From Thiomicrospira sp. WB1 (GTDB taxonomy: Bacteria; Pseudomonadota; Gammaproteobacteria; Thiomicrospirales; Thiomicrospiraceae), in NCBI RefSeq assembly GCF_001507535.1, contig NZ_LQBN01000001.1:868001-932000 (forward strand): 64,000 nucleotides of DNA. Direction: 5' to 3'. The position numbers and the translations under genes are program-made. Positions 1 to 7,884 of the stretch are shown here, in pieces; positions within the stretch are counted from its first letter, which is position 1; every line of letters starts with the position of its first letter. The notes under the pieces are model-generated. The model was not told where the DNA came from, did no database searches, and saw only the letters and a program-made list of their open reading frames with translations.

Positions 1-6
1 CATTTT

Positions 7-29
7 AAAGGCGCTTCGGCGCCTTTTTT
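7..29 (+). terminator. Rho-independent terminator of an upstream gene
   Basis: An 8-bp stem AAAGGCGC/GCGCCTTT closes a TTCG tetraloop and is followed by more T residues. It ends transcription entering from a gene left of the window. The stem is symmetric enough to have some activity in the other direction. Confidence 0.85.
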
Positions 30-84
30 ATTGCCCGTAATATGCAAACAATGTTCAAAGATGAGGTGTGCGGGTTGCTTTTTA

Positions 85-96
85 ACCAGGCCTGGT
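85..96. repeat. Palindrome ACCAGGCCTGGT, copy 1
   Basis: This is an exact copy of the 12-base palindrome, preceded by CTTTTTA and followed by AATG. It is intergenic, between the terminator at 7-29 and the chemoreceptor gene that starts at 181. I see no other clear signal in the rest of bases 30-180. Confidence 0.9.
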
Positions 97-180
97 AATG
101 ATGGCATTATTTCTGCTTATGCACTTAAAAATACTGAAACACTCTGAAACCGACACAATCATGACAAGCGAGGCACGATT

Positions 181-2763
181 ATGAGAAATAACCAGCCGGT
201 AACACAGGTAGAAACCCCCGTTCCAGAAGGGTTACGACTGGTTTCCTCCACCGATCTGAAGGGCACCATCACGCAATGCAACGATGCGTTTGAAGCGATC
301 AGTGGGTTTTCTCGCAACGAGTTACTGGGCGCCAATCACAATATTGTCCGTCACCCGGATGTGCCTGAGGCGGTGTTTGCCGACATGTGGGCCACTTTGA
401 AAGAAGGGTTGCCCTGGACGCAGGTGGTGAAAAACCGCCGCAAAGACGGGGGATACTATTGGGTGCAGGCCAATGCCACACCCGTGTATGACGATCAAGG
501 CCAGATCACCGGCTATCTTTCTGTGCGTGAAGCGGTGTCAAATTCTGCCAAGCAGGAAGCGACGCGTGCCTATGAACAGATCAAACAGGGCAAGTTAAAA
601 ATTTATCATGGGGAGGTTTATTCCGGTCTGCGTCGGAATTTTGTCACCTCCAAAATGGGCCCCCAAAGTCAGATGGTAGGTCTGGCCTTTCTGGTGGGGG
701 TGTTGCCGCTGATTCTGACTCACACCCTGGTCGACGAGATGCCGCTGTGGGGATTGCTGGCCTTGTCTGCGCTGATGTTGGGCGTGGCGTTTTGGATTGG
801 TTCCTTTCTACAGAATCGGATTTCTCAGGCCATCCGTTATTTGCGCCAGCTTTCGGGGGGCAAGCCCAAGCTGGACATGAGCATTCGCATAACCTATATG
901 GGGCGTTTGCGCGCAGCGATTCAATCCGCGGCGCTGGCCATTGGCGCTTACAGAGAAGACACTGAAAGCGAACGCGACCGGGGCAATCGCTTGCATTTTG
1001 CCGTGGATCAAGCCTGGACCAATATGATGATGATGGACAAGGACCACACCATTGTTTATGTAAATCAGCAGCTGGAGCGCTTTTTTAAAGCACGTGAGCC
1101 ACAGTTCAAACAAGTTCTGCCCCATTTTCAGCCCAATCATGTGGTCGGGCAGAACATTGAAATGTTTGATCACGAAGGCAATGCTCCGTTTTTCGAACCC
1201 GAAGACCAAACGCACTTCAGTGACATTGAGCTTGGCGGTCTGTATTTTAAATTAAAGTTTGTGCCGGTGACTAACCGCATGGGCATGCGCATCGGCACTG
1301 TGGTGGAATGGGCGGATAAAACTTCGGAGCAGGAACTGCTCAAAGAGGTGAGACACATCCATGAAGGCATTGTTGAGGGGAATCTTGATTATCGGGTGAA
1401 CCTGGAGTTGGCCTCGGACACGATTCGCCCGGTGGCGGAAGCGTTGAATATGACGCTGGATGCGATTGTGAAATCAATTGATATGGCCGCAAACGTGGCG
1501 ATTAATATGTCAGTGGGTCAGTTCAACCAGAAGATCGATGCCCACGCGCCGGGGTATTTTGGCGTGGTCAAAGAGGCGCTGACGGTCAGTATGGAAAACA
1601 TTTCCGATATTCTGGCGGGCGTGCAGGAAGTCTCCGGGTTTATTGATCAGGACTCGCGTCGGGTTCATACAGCCAGTTCGAACCTGAGTGAAAGCGCTCA
1701 GAATCAGGCTGCCTCGCTGGAGGAAACCTCGGCGTCGATGGAGCAGATTACCAGCGCGGTCGAAAGTAGCTCGGACAATGCCGTACAGGCCTCGCAAAAA
1801 GCCCAATCCGCTGTGGACCGAGCAAAGCGGGGAGTGACCGTGATGCAACAGGCGATTGAATCCATGGATTCGATCAATACCGCCAGTCAGAAAATCGGCG
1901 ACATCATCAGTCTGATCGATTCCATTGCCTTTCAGACCAATCTGTTGGCGCTCAATGCCGCGGTGGAAGCCGCACGGGCCGGTGAGCATGGGCGTGGATT
2001 TGCGGTGGTCGCTGGTGAGGTGCGCTCTTTGGCCGGTAAGTCATCGGATGCCTCCAAAGAGATTCGCGCTTTGATTGAAGACACCATCGAAAAAGTCGGG
2101 CAGGGCACTACTTATGTGAATGATTCCGGCGAGGCATTGAACGAAATTCAGACGGCGATCGAAGAGACGCTGTCGGTGATCGAAGAGATTTCGCGTTCCA
2201 GTCAGGAGCAAAGCAAGGGGTTGGCGCAGATTAACGAAGCCGTAGCCTCGATCGATGAGGGCGTGCAAAAAAATGCCGCCATGGCCGAGGACACGAATCA
2301 GTCGGCTGAACAACTGGAAATGCTGACCGCGGCCATGACCAAAAACGCCGACAGTTTCAAAATCCTGCCGCGCAATCATTCGTCTGCATTGGATTCCGAC
2401 GTCAACTTCGTGCGCATTCGTATGGCGCACCGTCAGTGGCGAGCCAAAGCCCGTGCGTTCATTCACGGGTTTGATGTGGGCGTGGTGCCGGAAAAAGCGG
2501 TGGATCCCAAAGCCTGTGAACTGGGCGCCTGGATTTATGGCAGTGGCCAGCAGTATCAGAGCAACCCGAAATTCCAGAAATTGGAACAGACCCATGCGGC
2601 CATGCACGCGCATGTGGGCAAAATCATTGAGTTGAAAAACCTGGGAGACACCAAAGGTGCGGAAGCGCAATTGGATGAGCTGGAACGACTCAGTAACAGT
2701 GTGGTGGACACTCTGAACCAGATGGAGGATGAGATGGCGGGCAACAACGGTCATTCGTCGTAA
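181..2763 (+). CDS. Methyl-accepting chemotaxis protein with PAS, transmembrane, signalling and CZB domains
   Basis: This chemoreceptor should control CheA kinase at the inner membrane. In order the 860 residues hold an Aer-like PAS domain (about 20-120), two closely spaced hydrophobic segments (about 166-210), a second PAS-like region (about 270-385), a HAMP-like linker, the coiled-coil signalling domain (about 495-720) and a C-terminal CZB domain (about 741-850). The signalling tip contains [15 protein letters not shown] and [12 protein letters not shown]. The CZB part shows [16 protein letters not shown] and HAAMHAHVG, which supply the His and Cys ligands expected to bind zinc. There is no large periplasmic loop, so sensing is probably cytoplasmic (redox or energy through PAS, zinc or oxidants through CZB); this is inference. 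GAGG at 170-173 precedes the ATG. The gene is transcribed alone and ends at a strong terminator. Confidence 0.95.
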   Translation: MRNNQPVTQVETPVPEGLRLVSSTDLKGTITQCNDAFEAISGFSRNELLGANHNIVRHPDVPEAVFADMWATLKEGLPWTQVVKNRRKDGGYYWVQANATPVYDDQGQITGYLSVREAVSNSAKQEATRAYEQIKQGKLKIYHGEVYSGLRRNFVTSKMGPQSQMVGLAFLVGVLPLILTHTLVDEMPLWGLLALSALMLGVAFWIGSFLQNRISQAIRYLRQLSGGKPKLDMSIRITYMGRLRAAIQSAALAIGAYREDTESERDRGNRLHFAVDQAWTNMMMMDKDHTIVYVNQQLERFFKAREPQFKQVLPHFQPNHVVGQNIEMFDHEGNAPFFEPEDQTHFSDIELGGLYFKLKFVPVTNRMGMRIGTVVEWADKTSEQELLKEVRHIHEGIVEGNLDYRVNLELASDTIRPVAEALNMTLDAIVKSIDMAANVAINMSVGQFNQKIDAHAPGYFGVVKEALTVSMENISDILAGVQEVSGFIDQDSRRVHTASSNLSESAQNQAASLEETSASMEQITSAVESSSDNAVQASQKAQSAVDRAKRGVTVMQQAIESMDSINTASQKIGDIISLIDSIAFQTNLLALNAAVEAARAGEHGRGFAVVAGEVRSLAGKSSDASKEIRALIEDTIEKVGQGTTYVNDSGEALNEIQTAIEETLSVIEEISRSSQEQSKGLAQINEAVASIDEGVQKNAAMAEDTNQSAEQLEMLTAAMTKNADSFKILPRNHSSALDSDVNFVRIRMAHRQWRAKARAFIHGFDVGVVPEKAVDPKACELGAWIYGSGQQYQSNPKFQKLEQTHAAMHAHVGKIIELKNLGDTKGAEAQLDELERLSNSVVDTLNQMEDEMAGNNGHSS

Positions 2764-2787
2764 GCGTCCCTGTCGCCTTTTAGTCAG

Positions 2788-2813
2788 CGCCCGATGCTTC
2801 ATCGGGCGTTTTT
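2788..2813 (+). terminator. Rho-independent terminator after the chemoreceptor gene
   Basis: A 9-bp stem CGCCCGATG/CATCGGGCG with loop CTT is followed by TTTTT. It lies 25 bases after the chemoreceptor stop and also separates it from the convergent gene ending at 2829. Confidence 0.9.
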
Positions 2814-2828
2814 GTTTGGGGCAGGCGG

Positions 2829-4670
2829 TTAATCAAACAGTTTGAAGCTCATGGCGGCAATAAACCCCAAGAGCGTGACCATGCCAATGATCGAGCCGCC
2901 TTTGCTATAGGCTTCGGGCAGCATGGTTTCGGCGATGACCGTCAGCATGGCCCCCGCGGCAATGCCACTGATCAATGCGGCGACAGCAGGGGCGGTGCCG
3001 GTCAGTAAGACCTGGCCCAAGGCTGCGCCCAACCCGGTCAGCAGCATGAGCAATGTCCAGGCCGCCAACACACGGTGAAACGCTATGCCCTGATCACGCA
3101 TGCTGGCGGAACTGGACAGGGCTTCGGGGTAGTTGGAAAGAAACAGCCCAGCAATCAGGCTCATGGAAATCATCTCGCCCTGGCTCAGGTGGGCACCAAT
3201 CATCATGGATTCGGGGATGCCATCCAGTAAAATCCCCAGCCAGATGGCGAAATAGGCGGCCTTTGGCATGGTGTGACGAGCCGAAGGAAAGGCCTCGGCC
3301 AGCGTCGGCAGTTGCCCCGGGAGCAGGTGTTTGATGGAATGGTTGACCCATTTTTGGGCCTGGAGTTGTTTCAGTTGCTGCTCCTGCGTCAGATATTGGC
3401 TGAGGTCATCGGTTCTTAGAAAGTCACGCACCCGGGCGTTGAGCAGGTCGATCTGGTTCAGCAATTGAATGAAGGTGTCTTTTTCGATGACCCAGAAGCG
3501 GCAGTCGGTGCGTGTGATCGCTGTGGTGGCATGTTCCCCGCCCACCACAAAGGCCATGACCCCAAAGAAATCGCCCGGCTTCAGCCGTTCAAAGTCCTGG
3601 CGCTTTTTCTTTGGGTCCACCAGTTCCACTTCACCGGCTTCGAGTAAATAGAGACGTTCGGCCGGACTTTTGTTTTTGAAAATGGCCTGACCCGCGGGCA
3701 AGGTGTGTTCGGTCATGCGTGAGGCGACCAGCCCCTGAATTTCCTCGGGCAGATTGGCGAGTACGGAAAAGCGTCTTGCCTTTTGCAGGCATCGCTGAGA
3801 GCGGGCCAGGTCTTTGGGGGGGGGCGGATGCAGTGGCAGAGTCTGTTGGCTCTGAAGCGTCGAGCGTAGTTCTGCCAGATGCGCCCGGCTTTCGGCTTCG
3901 GTCATTTGGTGGCGGGTTTGCAGATAGTGGCGCAACTCAGTGTCTTCGTCATAATAGCGACACAGGCTTTCGCGCAGGGCGGGTCGGCTTTTCAGCAGCC
4001 GGTTGAGTTGGTCTTTGTTGATTTCCCAAAGCACTGCATCGGTGGCGGCCTGGGCCAGGGTGGCGTTGTTGCGGTTGGTGAAAAACGCCATGCGACCAAA
4101 GGTATCTCCGGCATTGAGCTCCATGAAGGTTTTCAGTTCCAGCGACGGGTCCCGTAACTTGATTGTGCCCTGCTGAATGATGAAAAACCGGTTTTGCGCG
4201 TCACTGTGGTGGAAAACCATCTCCCCTTGTTTGACACGCCGGCGAACGGCCTGCTGAAGAAACAGTTCTTTGTCGTCGTCCGGCAGGCGGTTGAAAAAAG
4301 GAAGGCGATTGAGTGAGGCCTGAAACTGCATGCGCTGTTCGGTCTGCTTGCCTCGTAAATACTGAATGGTGGTGGCGGTTTTGCGCAAAAAGCCGCCTTG
4401 CTGGTTGAGCAGTGTATTCAAAGACAGATAAAAAGCACTGCCCAGAAACGCGCCGGTTGCGGTTTCGAGGAACAGGCCATTGCTCAGGCTCGGGGCGAAC
4501 AAATCAATGGTCACGGCCGAAAGCAGGGCGCCAGCACCGAATGCCATCAGCCAGGCGATGGCACGGTCCTGGGGTGTCCAGATGAGAGTGGTCAAGGCAC
4601 CGAGTGGTAATGAAACGGCACTGACCAGTCCAATGATCAGGGCCAGAAGCATCAGGTTGTCGATCGGCAT
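2829..4670 (-). CDS. ZIP-like metal transporter with two inserted cyclic-nucleotide-binding-type domains
   Basis: The 613-residue protein starts with three hydrophobic segments (about 1-100), continues with two successive Crp-type cyclic-nucleotide-binding (CNB) folds (about 125-250 and 310-430), and ends with five more hydrophobic segments (about 470-613). The last part contains LLDGIPESMMIG and NYPEALSSS, which resemble the metal-site helices of ZIP transporters, and IAETMLPEAY. The CNB folds show the typical GD.FG turns (AGDTFGRMAFF, PGDFFGVMAF), but I see no clear nucleotide-contact Arg pattern, so ligand binding is uncertain. ATG 4670 was chosen over the longer frame because AAAGGA stands 8 bases upstream. 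A likely role is divalent-metal transport gated by an intracellular signal; substrate and direction are not shown by the sequence. Confidence 0.75.
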   Translation of the reverse strand: MPIDNLMLLALIIGLVSAVSLPLGALTTLIWTPQDRAIAWLMAFGAGALLSAVTIDLFAPSLSNGLFLETATGAFLGSAFYLSLNTLLNQQGGFLRKTATTIQYLRGKQTEQRMQFQASLNRLPFFNRLPDDDKELFLQQAVRRRVKQGEMVFHHSDAQNRFFIIQQGTIKLRDPSLELKTFMELNAGDTFGRMAFFTNRNNATLAQAATDAVLWEINKDQLNRLLKSRPALRESLCRYYDEDTELRHYLQTRHQMTEAESRAHLAELRSTLQSQQTLPLHPPPPKDLARSQRCLQKARRFSVLANLPEEIQGLVASRMTEHTLPAGQAIFKNKSPAERLYLLEAGEVELVDPKKKRQDFERLKPGDFFGVMAFVVGGEHATTAITRTDCRFWVIEKDTFIQLLNQIDLLNARVRDFLRTDDLSQYLTQEQQLKQLQAQKWVNHSIKHLLPGQLPTLAEAFPSARHTMPKAAYFAIWLGILLDGIPESMMIGAHLSQGEMISMSLIAGLFLSNYPEALSSSASMRDQGIAFHRVLAAWTLLMLLTGLGAALGQVLLTGTAPAVAALISGIAAGAMLTVIAETMLPEAYSKGGSIIGMVTLLGFIAAMSFKLFD

Positions 4671-4880
4671 GTAATGTGTCCTTTGGATGAAAGCCAAGTG
4701 TGCTATGTTAATGACTGTCGTGCCCCGGGCATGGTCGCCTGTTTGTCGTAAGGCGCTCAACCGTTGATCCGGGATGGTGTTTTTGTTTTCATCCGCCGCT
4801 TTTGACGACTGTTATGTGTCATCGGGGCGGGTCATTCATTTTAATCGTCTGTTTTGTATCAGTTTGACGGTTTTATCACA

Positions 4881-6140
4881 ATGTTCGGAGGTCTTTTGAG
4901 CGCATCTTTGTCTCGACAGCCGCGTCTTTCACCGCGAGAGCTTGCAATCTGGCTGGGGGCGTTGATTGCCTTGACGCCGTTTGCGGTAGACACCTATTTG
5001 CCGTCTGTGCCTGCCATCGCCGAATCACTGTCGGCGAGCGTCAACCAGATCAGCCTCACGGTGCCGCTTTTTCTGCTCGGGTTTGGTCTGGGCCAGTTGC
5101 TCGGCGGCCCCTTGTCGGATCAGTTCGGGCGCAAACCGGTGGCTTTTGTGGGGTTGGGGACGTTTATGCTCGCCTCTTTGATGTTGGCACAGACACAGAC
5201 GCTGGAGGTGTTTTATGCCTGGCGCCTGGTTCAGGCATTGGGGGGCGGGTTTGCCACGGTGGTGTCGGCGGCGATGGTGCGAGATCTCTTCAGTGGGCGC
5301 GAAAGCGCCCGGGTGTTTTCCATGATTGCCTTGGTGATGTTGGTCGCACCTCTGATTGCGCCCGGTGTGGGCGCGCTGTGGCTGATGGTCGGGCAGTGGC
5401 CCTTGATTTTTGGCTTTCTGTCGGCGTATGCCTTGTTTTTGGTCTGGATGCTGTGGCAGAAGCTGCCTGAAACCCGACCGGTGGAGGTTCGAAACAAGGC
5501 AAAAGCCAACGGTGACTGGCTGGTAGGCCAAGCACTGAAAAGTTACGGTCGGATTCTGACGCATCGCCGGGCAGTGGGCTTTTTGGTGGCTCAGGGGTTT
5601 GCCAGTGGCTCATTGTTTGTGTACATCACTCAATCCCCGTTTGTGCTGATGGAGGTCTATGGGTTATCGGCTCAGCGATTCCCGCTTTATTTCGGTCTGG
5701 TGGTGCTGGGCGTGATGCTGTTTAACCGGGCCAATTTGTTTTTTCTGCGATTTTATTCGCCTCGTCAGATCCTGATACGGGTATTAGCTGTACAAGCGGC
5801 GCTGGCCGGAACGCTTTGGGGGTATGTGGCACTTGGTACGCCTGAACTGTTGGTGATTCTTGTGTTTTTGTTTTTTGTCATTGGGGTGCTGGGGGCGGTC
5901 ACGCCAAATATGCAGGCCAGCTTTATGCGCTTTTTCCCCGACGTGTCCGGCAGTGCCAGTGCATTGATGGGCACCACCATGTTTGCCTTTGGCGGCAGTC
6001 TTGGCTTGTTGATGGGGCGTTTGCATGACGGTCAGCTGACGACCACCTTTGTTGGGCTTTGGGCGATGATATTGCTAAGTGGCCTGGCGTTTCTATTTTG
6101 GGCCAAAGGGTATCAGCCCATTAAAACGGATCACATTTGA
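4881..6140 (+). CDS. Bcr/CflA-type multidrug efflux transporter (MFS)
   Basis: This is a 12-helix major facilitator protein of about 419 residues. The first helix carries FAVDTYLPSVPAIAESL, the signature of the Bcr/CflA drug:H+ antiporter group, and the helix 2-3 loop has GPLSDQFGRKPV. Such pumps export drugs or small metabolites through the inner membrane; the substrate is not predictable here. The start is uncertain: ATG 4881 has no good ribosome site, while a perfect GGAGGT at 4887-4892 lies just inside the frame and would fit a TTG start at 4896 (too close) or 4908 (rather far). The stop codon TGA overlaps the first base of a palindrome copy. It is divergent from the ZIP-like gene. Confidence 0.85.
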   Translation: MFGGLLSASLSRQPRLSPRELAIWLGALIALTPFAVDTYLPSVPAIAESLSASVNQISLTVPLFLLGFGLGQLLGGPLSDQFGRKPVAFVGLGTFMLASLMLAQTQTLEVFYAWRLVQALGGGFATVVSAAMVRDLFSGRESARVFSMIALVMLVAPLIAPGVGALWLMVGQWPLIFGFLSAYALFLVWMLWQKLPETRPVEVRNKAKANGDWLVGQALKSYGRILTHRRAVGFLVAQGFASGSLFVYITQSPFVLMEVYGLSAQRFPLYFGLVVLGVMLFNRANLFFLRFYSPRQILIRVLAVQAALAGTLWGYVALGTPELLVILVFLFFVIGVLGAVTPNMQASFMRFFPDVSGSASALMGTTMFAFGGSLGLLMGRLHDGQLTTTFVGLWAMILLSGLAFLFWAKGYQPIKTDHI

Positions 6141-6151
6141 CCAGGCCTGGT
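6140..6151. repeat. Palindrome ACCAGGCCTGGT, copy 2
   Basis: The exact 12-base palindrome begins on the last base of the MFS stop codon TGA and is followed by TAAAAAG. It lies between the convergent MFS and DUF2798 genes. Its right side matches the A-tract flank seen at most other copies. Confidence 0.9.
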
Positions 6152-6165
6152 TAAAAAGCCAATGT

Positions 6166-6396
6166 TTAGGGTTCGCGGCTGCAAAGTTGGGTGGTTAATT
6201 TCATGACGGGTTTGGCAATCAACAGAATCACGACGAAAGCAATGGGCCAGGCAATCAGAAATGCGTGCCACCAGCGTCCAGTGAAGCCGTCATTCATGCC
6301 GGTGTTGACCCAGGTGATGATAAACGTCATCAAAATTGTCATAAATAACGACATCAGAAATGACTGGACCGGTCGATGGAGCCTTTTTGAAAACAT
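6166..6396 (-). CDS. DUF2798 small membrane protein
   Basis: A 76-residue protein with two hydrophobic helices (about 10-32 and 44-62) separated by NTGMNDGFTGRWW. The arrangement FLMSLFMT, then VNTG, then FLIAWPIAF matches the DUF2798 family of two-helix inner-membrane proteins, whose function is unknown. GAGG lies upstream of the ATG. A perfect inverted repeat 29 bases upstream suggests a dedicated repressor site. Confidence 0.8.
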   Translation of the reverse strand: MFSKRLHRPVQSFLMSLFMTILMTFIITWVNTGMNDGFTGRWWHAFLIAWPIAFVVILLIAKPVMKLTTQLCSREP

Positions 6397-6424
6397 GAAA
6401 GGGGCCTCGATTCGTGCTGTAAAT

Positions 6425-6440
6425 GTTACTAAATAGTAAC
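6425..6440. promoter_or_regulatory. Inverted repeat GTTACT-N4-AGTAAC, possible operator
   Basis: A perfect 6-bp inverted repeat with a 4-base AT spacer lies 29 bases upstream of the DUF2798 start, where a promoter on the minus strand would be. This form fits the binding site of a small dimeric repressor, but no regulator gene is adjacent and the protein that binds is unknown. Confidence 0.45.
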
Positions 6441-6498
6441 GTTTTTGTCGGGTTGGAGCAAGTTGCCTGCAAGCCAGTGCTTTCTCGGACTTTTTCGG

Positions 6499-6527
6499 TG
6501 GACTTATCCGGGTGGATGCATTACAAT
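6499..6527 (+). promoter_or_regulatory. Possible promoter of the carAB leader
   Basis: A -10-like TACAAT at 6522-6527 stands 17 bases after TGGACT (6499-6504), which shares four of six bases with TTGACA. Transcription from here would start near 6534 and give a leader of about 190 bases before carA. This is the best candidate in the 326-base gap 6397-6722; it is a weak match. Confidence 0.4.
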
Positions 6528-6575
6528 CCGCGCAATAATTCGATTATGGCTTTTCGCTGATTGGGGTTCGATGAA

Positions 6576-6617
6576 ATGCCTGTAAGAGTGCTGAAGATTT
6601 GTAAAGAAACGGAGTGA
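6576..6617 (+). CDS. Putative 13-residue leader peptide of carAB
   Basis: ATG 6576 opens a 13-codon frame reading MPVRVLKICKETE and stopping at TGA 6615-6617. A GGGG stretch lies about 10 bases upstream. Its last codons form the 5' arm of the terminator hairpin at 6607-6648, so a ribosome reaching the stop would cover that arm and prevent the hairpin. That geometry is typical of transcription attenuators, but an ORF this short can arise by chance and its translation is not shown. Confidence 0.35.
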   Translation: MPVRVLKICKETE

Positions 6618-6648
6618 GTTCCTGAGAGGGAATTGGCTCCGTTTTTTT
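6607..6648 (+). terminator. Terminator hairpin in the carAB leader, possible attenuator
   Basis: The arms AAACGGAG (6607-6614) and CTCCGTTT (6637-6644) form an 8-bp stem, extended inside by a weaker AGTTCC/GGAATT pairing, and seven T residues follow at 6642-6648. No plus-strand gene ends nearby (the MFS gene stops 467 bases upstream), and the hairpin lies 75 bases before carA, so it most likely works as an attenuator rather than as the end of a gene. Confidence 0.65.
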
Positions 6649-6722
6649 ATATGCGGACGGCACAAATCGGTAACACGGCACCCCAATCTGACTGGGCGAC
6701 ATTGGGCAAGCAGGGCACATAC

Positions 6723-7868
6723 ATGACAGACACAGCAATACTCGCATTGGCAGACGGCACCGTTTTTCGGGGCACGTCACTGGGCGTGTCGGGGGAAACC
6801 GTGGGAGAGGTGGTATTTAATACCTCTCTGACCGGGTACCAGGAAATTCTGACCGATCCTTCTTATTACAAGCAAATTGTGACACTGACCTATCCGCATA
6901 TCGGGAATGTGGGGGTCAATGACGAGGATCGAGAGTCCGAGTCGATCATGGCACAGGGCCTGATTGTGAAAGACTGCCCCGCCCGGATGAGCAATTTTCG
7001 GGCGCAGCAGTCGCTGCCTGATTACCTGGCCGAGCAGAAGGTGGTGGCGATCGCGGACATTGATACCCGGGCGTTGACACGGATTCTTCGGGACAAGGGC
7101 GCGCAGTCGGGGGCGATTCTGGCTGGGAAAGACCTGACCGAAGACGATGAGCAGCGTGCGGTGGCACTGGCACAGGAGTTCAGCGGTTTAAAAGGGCTGG
7201 ATTTGGCCCAGGCCGTGACCACCGACCGTGTCTACGAATGGACTCAGGGCACCTGGTCTTTGGGAGGCGGGCACGCCGATCGCTCGGATCAGCAGCGCTT
7301 TCACGTGGTCGCCTATGACTATGGTATCAAGCACAATATTCTGCGTATGCTGGCCGACCGTGGCTGCAAGCTGACGGTCGTACCGGCCAAAACGCGGGTG
7401 GAAGATGTCTTGGCCTTGAACCCGGATGGGGTTTTTCTGTCTAACGGACCCGGTGATCCGGAACCTTGCGATTACGCCATTGAAGCGATTCAGGTGTTGC
7501 TGGAAAAACGTATCCCGCTGTTTGGCATTTGTCTGGGACACCAGTTGTTGGCACTGGCCGGGGGCGCAAAGAGTGTCAAAATGAAATTCGGTCACCATGG
7601 CGCCAACCATCCGGTTCAAAACCTGGCCGATAAGAAAGTCATGATCACCTCGCAAAACCATGGGTTTGCCGTAGAGGCCGATTCCCTCCCGGATCATGTC
7701 ACGGCCACCCATGTTTCCTTGTTTGACGGGTCGCTTCAGGGCATCCGCTTCAAAGATCAGCCGGCTTTCAGCTTTCAGGGGCACCCGGAAGCCAGCCCCG
7801 GCCCACATGACGTGGCCCCCCTGTTCGATGCTTTTATCAACGACATGACCCAGCACCAAAACGCTTAA
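6723..7868 (+). CDS. carA: Carbamoyl-phosphate synthase small (glutaminase) subunit
   Basis: CarA releases ammonia from glutamine and passes it to CarB for carbamoyl phosphate, the precursor of arginine and pyrimidines. The 381 residues have the CarA-specific N-terminal half ([23 protein letters not shown]) and a class I glutamine amidotransferase half with nucleophile Cys270 in FGICLGHQ and the His354/Glu356 pair in [11 protein letters not shown]. The start at 6723 matches family length; the open frame upstream runs into the leader and is ignored. carB follows after 16 bases. A terminator hairpin in the leader suggests attenuation control. Confidence 0.97.
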   Translation: MTDTAILALADGTVFRGTSLGVSGETVGEVVFNTSLTGYQEILTDPSYYKQIVTLTYPHIGNVGVNDEDRESESIMAQGLIVKDCPARMSNFRAQQSLPDYLAEQKVVAIADIDTRALTRILRDKGAQSGAILAGKDLTEDDEQRAVALAQEFSGLKGLDLAQAVTTDRVYEWTQGTWSLGGGHADRSDQQRFHVVAYDYGIKHNILRMLADRGCKLTVVPAKTRVEDVLALNPDGVFLSNGPGDPEPCDYAIEAIQVLLEKRIPLFGICLGHQLLALAGGAKSVKMKFGHHGANHPVQNLADKKVMITSQNHGFAVEADSLPDHVTATHVSLFDGSLQGIRFKDQPAFSFQGHPEASPGPHDVAPLFDAFINDMTQHQNA

Positions 7869-7884
7869 AAGGACGAAACGCAAG

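Noticed and set aside
4887-4892. Perfect GGAGGT as proof of a downstream start for the efflux gene
   Set aside because: Neither TTG that follows has ideal spacing, and ATG 4881 is the only ATG. I kept ATG 4881 and noted the doubt.
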